From positions 71,099,297-71,163,296 of the forward strand of contig NC_084836.1 in the NCBI RefSeq assembly GCF_033115175.1: a DNA stretch of 64,000 nt, given 5' to 3'. Shown here in pieces: positions 60,656-64,000 of the stretch (the first letter of the stretch is position 1; every line of letters starts with the position of its first letter). The stretch comes from Lepus europaeus (lineage: Eukaryota > Chordata > Mammalia > Lagomorpha > Leporidae). Position numbers and translations under genes: made by a program. The notes below the pieces were generated by a model. That model made no database searches and was not told the DNA's origin. It worked only from the letters and a program-made list of their open reading frames with translations.

Positions 60656-61224
60656 TGACATGAATCTCTTCCTGGTGTGGTGGTATTTGATTTTGGTAGT
60701 TGGTAGACACTGCTGCTCTGACTTTCCCACTTAGTATGATTCTTTCACTCATTGTTAATGACAACACTAACAGCACACACACACACACACAACTGTGCCA
60801 GGTATCACCCACAGTGCTTTATCTGTACACGTTGTGTATCCCTTATCTGAAATGCTTGGAACCAGAAGTGTTTTGGAGTGTGTGTGTGTCTGTGTGTGTG
60901 TGTAGTAATTTGGAGTTTTTGCATATAAATGAGATATCTTGGGGATGGGACCCAAGTCTAAACACAAAATTCATTTATTTGGGCATTTTGTAACTGATTC
61001 ACATAACCTGAAGGTAATTTTTTACAGTATTTTTGATAATTTTGTGTATGGAATGAAGTTTGTGCATTGCAGCCGAAGCCCCTGGGAGGGTCTTTTTTCC
61101 TCTTGGGATGCTGGGCAGAAGTGTGTGCCTGCATTTCCACTGTGGCCTGTCATATGAGGTCATCCTGTCAAGCACTCTGTAAGTTTTGGGTTTTGGAACA
61201 TTTTGGACTAGGCATATTCAACCT

Positions 61225-61345
61225 GCAGGAACTCATTTAATCCTCAGAGCAATAGTAGATGCTGTTACTACTACTTCTAAAAACTGAGACACGCAGAAGC
61301 TGAATACCTAAGCAAGGCTACACAGTTAGGAAAAAAAAAATCTAG
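61225..61345 (-). repeat. MIR SINE fragment
   Basis: Reverse MIR: actcatttaatcctcagagc, ctaaaaactgagacacgcag, caaggctacacagttagg. Confidence 0.7.
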
Positions 61346-61363
61346 GATTTAAACCCAGTCTGG

Positions 61364-61671
61364 GGGCCAGCGTTGTGGCATCCCATATGGACACTAGTTC
61401 GTGTCCTGGCTGCTCCACTTCCAATCCAGCTCCCTGCGAATGCACCCGAGAAAGCAGAAGAAGATGGCCTGAATGCTTGGGCTCCTGCCACCCAATGTGG
61501 GAGACCCAGATGAAGCTCCTGGCTCCTGGCTCCTGGCTTCAGACTGGCCCAGCTCTGGCCGTTGTGGCCATTTGGAGAGTAAACCAGCGGATGGAAAATC
61601 TCTGTATCTCTCTGTGTCACTCCCTGTCTCTCTCTCTCTTTTTTCAAATTAATAATAATAATAATAATAAT
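61364..61671 (+). repeat. CSINE with target-site duplication and (TAA)n tail
   Basis: Forward copy with a short deletion in the head (gccagcgttgtggcatccca). It ends in (aat)n from 61649. The 13-bp aaacccagtctgg flanks it at 61351-61363 and 61672-61684. Confidence 0.92.
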
Positions 61672-63717
61672 AAACCCAGTCTGGCTGCAGAGTTCATTGC
61701 CTCTCAATTGTCATTTTGCCCTGTTCCCCACCCTGTCCCCTATCATTCCCTTATTATCTTTTCCCTCTACTTGGACCATAGCTGGGACCCAAGGAAAGTC
61801 CCCTAACAGTGTTAAGTCTCCAGAGAGTTAAGCAGACTGGGGTTGGGGTGGGATGGGGTCTCCTTTGGACAGAGAGGTCTGCCTCCATCATGAACTCCTC
61901 TGAGAGAAGTTGGACAGTGTTGGGGTTTCGCTGCACTGGTGCTATATTGGAACCCACAAATCTCTTGCCTGGTATCCCAGGCGAGAATGAATTAGGGATG
62001 GGGAGAGGGGTGGGCGAATGAGGAGCAGCAGGACCATAGTCACCCGTGAAACCTATTCCCTGTGCTGAACCCACATGGCCCAGGACAGTGGTCAGCGCCA
62101 GACTGAAAGACGGCTGGACCACAGGCGGTGAGCCAAACACCCTGATTGCCTTTTTGCCACTGCATTATGGGTCTGGTACAATTTCCCATCCACACCAGGA
62201 GCAATCCCAGGGTAACTCCTTGCCCCCACCTGCACTGTGCCTGAGTCTGCTGATGCAACCCAGGGAAAAGCATCAAGGCCCTGTTGGCTATGGAGAAGCC
62301 CTGTTTGTGTGTTGAAGTCTCCATGGCTGTCACTGCACATTCCTGAGCTTGGGGGAGGGAGGCTTCCAGGTTATTAGAATTAGAGAATGTTTATGTGTGG
62401 GGGAGGGTTACGATGGAAAGGACAGATGTCTCGTGTCACATTCCCTTGGGGAGGAGAATTGGTCTAGGGAGGAGGCAAGGGCTTTAAAAGAGCCTGCAAT
62501 TGGGCCTGGAGTAGAAGGAAGCACTTTCAAGCAAAGCAAAGGCCTCAAAGCAGGTGGCAGGTGCGTGGAATCAAGGGGGGTGGGTGGTGGTGAAGTGAGT
62601 GGGACAGGATGTTTGGGGTCTCTCTAAAGGTCTGTGCTGGGGAGCAGGGTGCCTGGGTTTTGTTCTGTTTCTCAGGGAGTCCGTCCCTGCCCCACAACCA
62701 CCCTTCCAGACTCTTAAAAGGAAGGGTCTGTACCCAAAGGACTCTGTGTGCTTCAGTGGAGAGCACACTGGGCTCTCTCGCTTCCCCTGAAAACCCAACC
62801 AGTCAGCCTCACTCAAAGTCTGAGGACAGAGCTGCGTCACGGGCAAGGGAAGAAATCTGGGCGCATCCCAGGCTTCTGTTCTCAACCTGTTCCTCTCGGG
62901 AGAGGCGAACTGTCCCGTCCTCCCGAGGAACCATTGCCACACACACTCTTTTCCCCTCCCTGCACCCCTCCTGGAGCTGCTGCCATGGTTGCCAGGCATG
63001 GTTGCTAAGTCTGCATGGAAGGGTTGGCGTGGGCTGTGCTGCCACTAACATCACCATGGTGAATCAGGGGACACCTGGTATAGACTTAAGTGGGGGGAGG
63101 GACCACGTGGATGCTAGCAACAGCCCCCTAGGACAGAATAAGCCCCAGGGTGAGCCTTTCAAGTGCTGCTTTTAGTGGGGCTCAGTGAACTGGGCATTGA
63201 GGTGGGGGAGGGGGGCTCTGCCTTGGGAAACCAACTGCTTTTAGTTCAGTTGCTAGGGGGTTAGCTTTGCCAAGGGAGCACAAAATTTCTCCTCCATCCC
63301 CTCTGAGAGGGTGAAAGTACATGAGCCTATTCTGCATCCCTCTCTCTTTAAGGCTCAGCAGAGCTGTGCGAGCACAGAACAGTATAATCCCCAAGTCTTG
63401 GCCCCCTGGATTGGATGGGGGGAGGGCTCCATGGGTGCCCAAGGACAAATATCTGGAATGGGGGTGGTGGAGCAGCTCGGTTGGCCAAGACAGACTCCCT
63501 GCATCCTATTCCTCAGTAGCTCTGGGCTGGCAACACTAGAAAGGTGAGGCATTGAGGGTGTAGGGGTCACCTTTTTTTTTTTTTTTTTTGAGACGGGGGG
63601 GGGGGGGAGGCAACTCTCCCCCAGAGCCACACAAAAGCTTCCTGAAAGCCACCGCCTCCTCTCCACCGCATGGGAGCTGGTTACTCATCTCATCTCTGCA
63701 CCCGAATGCCACTGCCG

Positions 63718-63727
63718 CTAAAAATAG
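63718..63727 (+). promoter_or_regulatory. MEF2 consensus site CTAAAAATAG
   Basis: Perfect match to the MEF2 consensus YTAWWWWTAR (palindromic in form). It lies in repeat-poor sequence where the promoter side of DDN, a neuronal and podocyte gene, is expected. Whether it acts on DDN is inference. Confidence 0.5.
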
Positions 63728-64000
63728 CCCCCAGCCCTGGGCCAGCCCCTCCTGCACCCCAACCCCATGGAAACCAGCAGAAAGACAGAGGGTGGCAGGC
63801 GAGAGACCTTGAGTTCCGTTCTCACCATTCCCTGTCAGAAGAATCAAAGTCGGAGGCAGAAAGTCAGGGGGGCAGAAGGACCCTGGTGGTCAGGCACCCC
63901 GGATCAGCAGGAGAGAAAAGGGTTAACACGTCAGGAAGGTTGAGGAAATGGGGGCGGGCGGGCGGGGGATGGGGGGACCAACATTGTCAGTTTGGCAGGA

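Larger units (their letters stand above)
60680..64000. other. Intergenic region downstream of PRKAG1
   Basis: No exon was recognised. It holds (CA)n at 60774-60792, (TG)n at 60881-60902, an unassigned old repeat around 60830-61225 (ttttggaacattttggacta), a MIR (about 61225-61345), a CSINE (61364-61671) and then, from about 61700, repeat-poor GC-rich sequence. By synteny the DDN gene should follow, and the final 1.5 kb may be its upstream regulatory region. A T-run (63572-63590) and a G-run (63595-63608) lie near the end. Confidence 0.65.

Noticed and set aside
62300-64000. First exon of DDN
   Set aside because: No frame in this stretch resembles the dendrin N-terminus, and no convincing donor after a plausible ATG was found. 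The gene probably starts beyond the window.

Overview
This window is vertebrate nuclear DNA, almost certainly from a lagomorph and most likely the European rabbit. Genes are split into short exons by GT-AG introns. The introns carry many copies of the tRNA-derived C-repeat SINE (CSINE) that is specific to rabbits, hares and pikas, including young copies with long A-tails and intact target-site duplications. The gene content and order match the mammalian block RHEBL1 - KMT2D - PRKAG1 (human 12q13.12). All three genes lie on the + strand here.

Layout. (1) 45-2280: the last seven coding exons of RHEBL1, a Rheb-like small GTPase; its first coding exon lies upstream of the window. (2) 2290-4790: intergenic, with one old MIR. 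(3) 4790-6218: CpG-island promoter and leader exon of KMT2D. (4) 10276-44094: the complete KMT2D (MLL2/MLL4) coding region in 54 coding exons, followed by a 2.8-kb 3' UTR ending near 46900. I traced every exon junction; the phases agree throughout and give an uninterrupted 5,533-residue protein. It has N-terminal PHD fingers, a huge proline-rich 9-residue repeat, a second PHD cluster, an HMG box, LXXLL and coiled-coil segments, glutamine tracts, an ePHD-FYRN-FYRC module, a WDR5-binding Win motif and a C-terminal SET/post-SET methyltransferase. (5) 47137-60190: the complete PRKAG1 (AMPK gamma-1) in 12 coding exons, 330 residues, with its promoter only about 150-250 bp after the KMT2D poly(A) signal. 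(6) 60680-64000: intergenic. By synteny the next gene would be DDN (dendrin), but no DDN exon is recognisable; a consensus MEF2 site sits at 63718.

The three genes are functionally distinct: RHEBL1 is linked to mTORC1 signalling, KMT2D writes H3K4 mono-methylation at enhancers, and PRKAG1 is the nucleotide-sensing subunit of AMPK. Their order is ancestral mammalian synteny, not an operon.

I found no novel multi-gene system. The items most worth a second look are a U2 snRNA 5'-end fragment embedded in a CSINE array (54001-54126), a ZNF143/THAP11 promoter motif inside KMT2D intron 1 (9469), mariner-like elements split by nested SINEs, lineage-specific length change in KMT2D repeats, and two Pumilio sites in the KMT2D 3' UTR.
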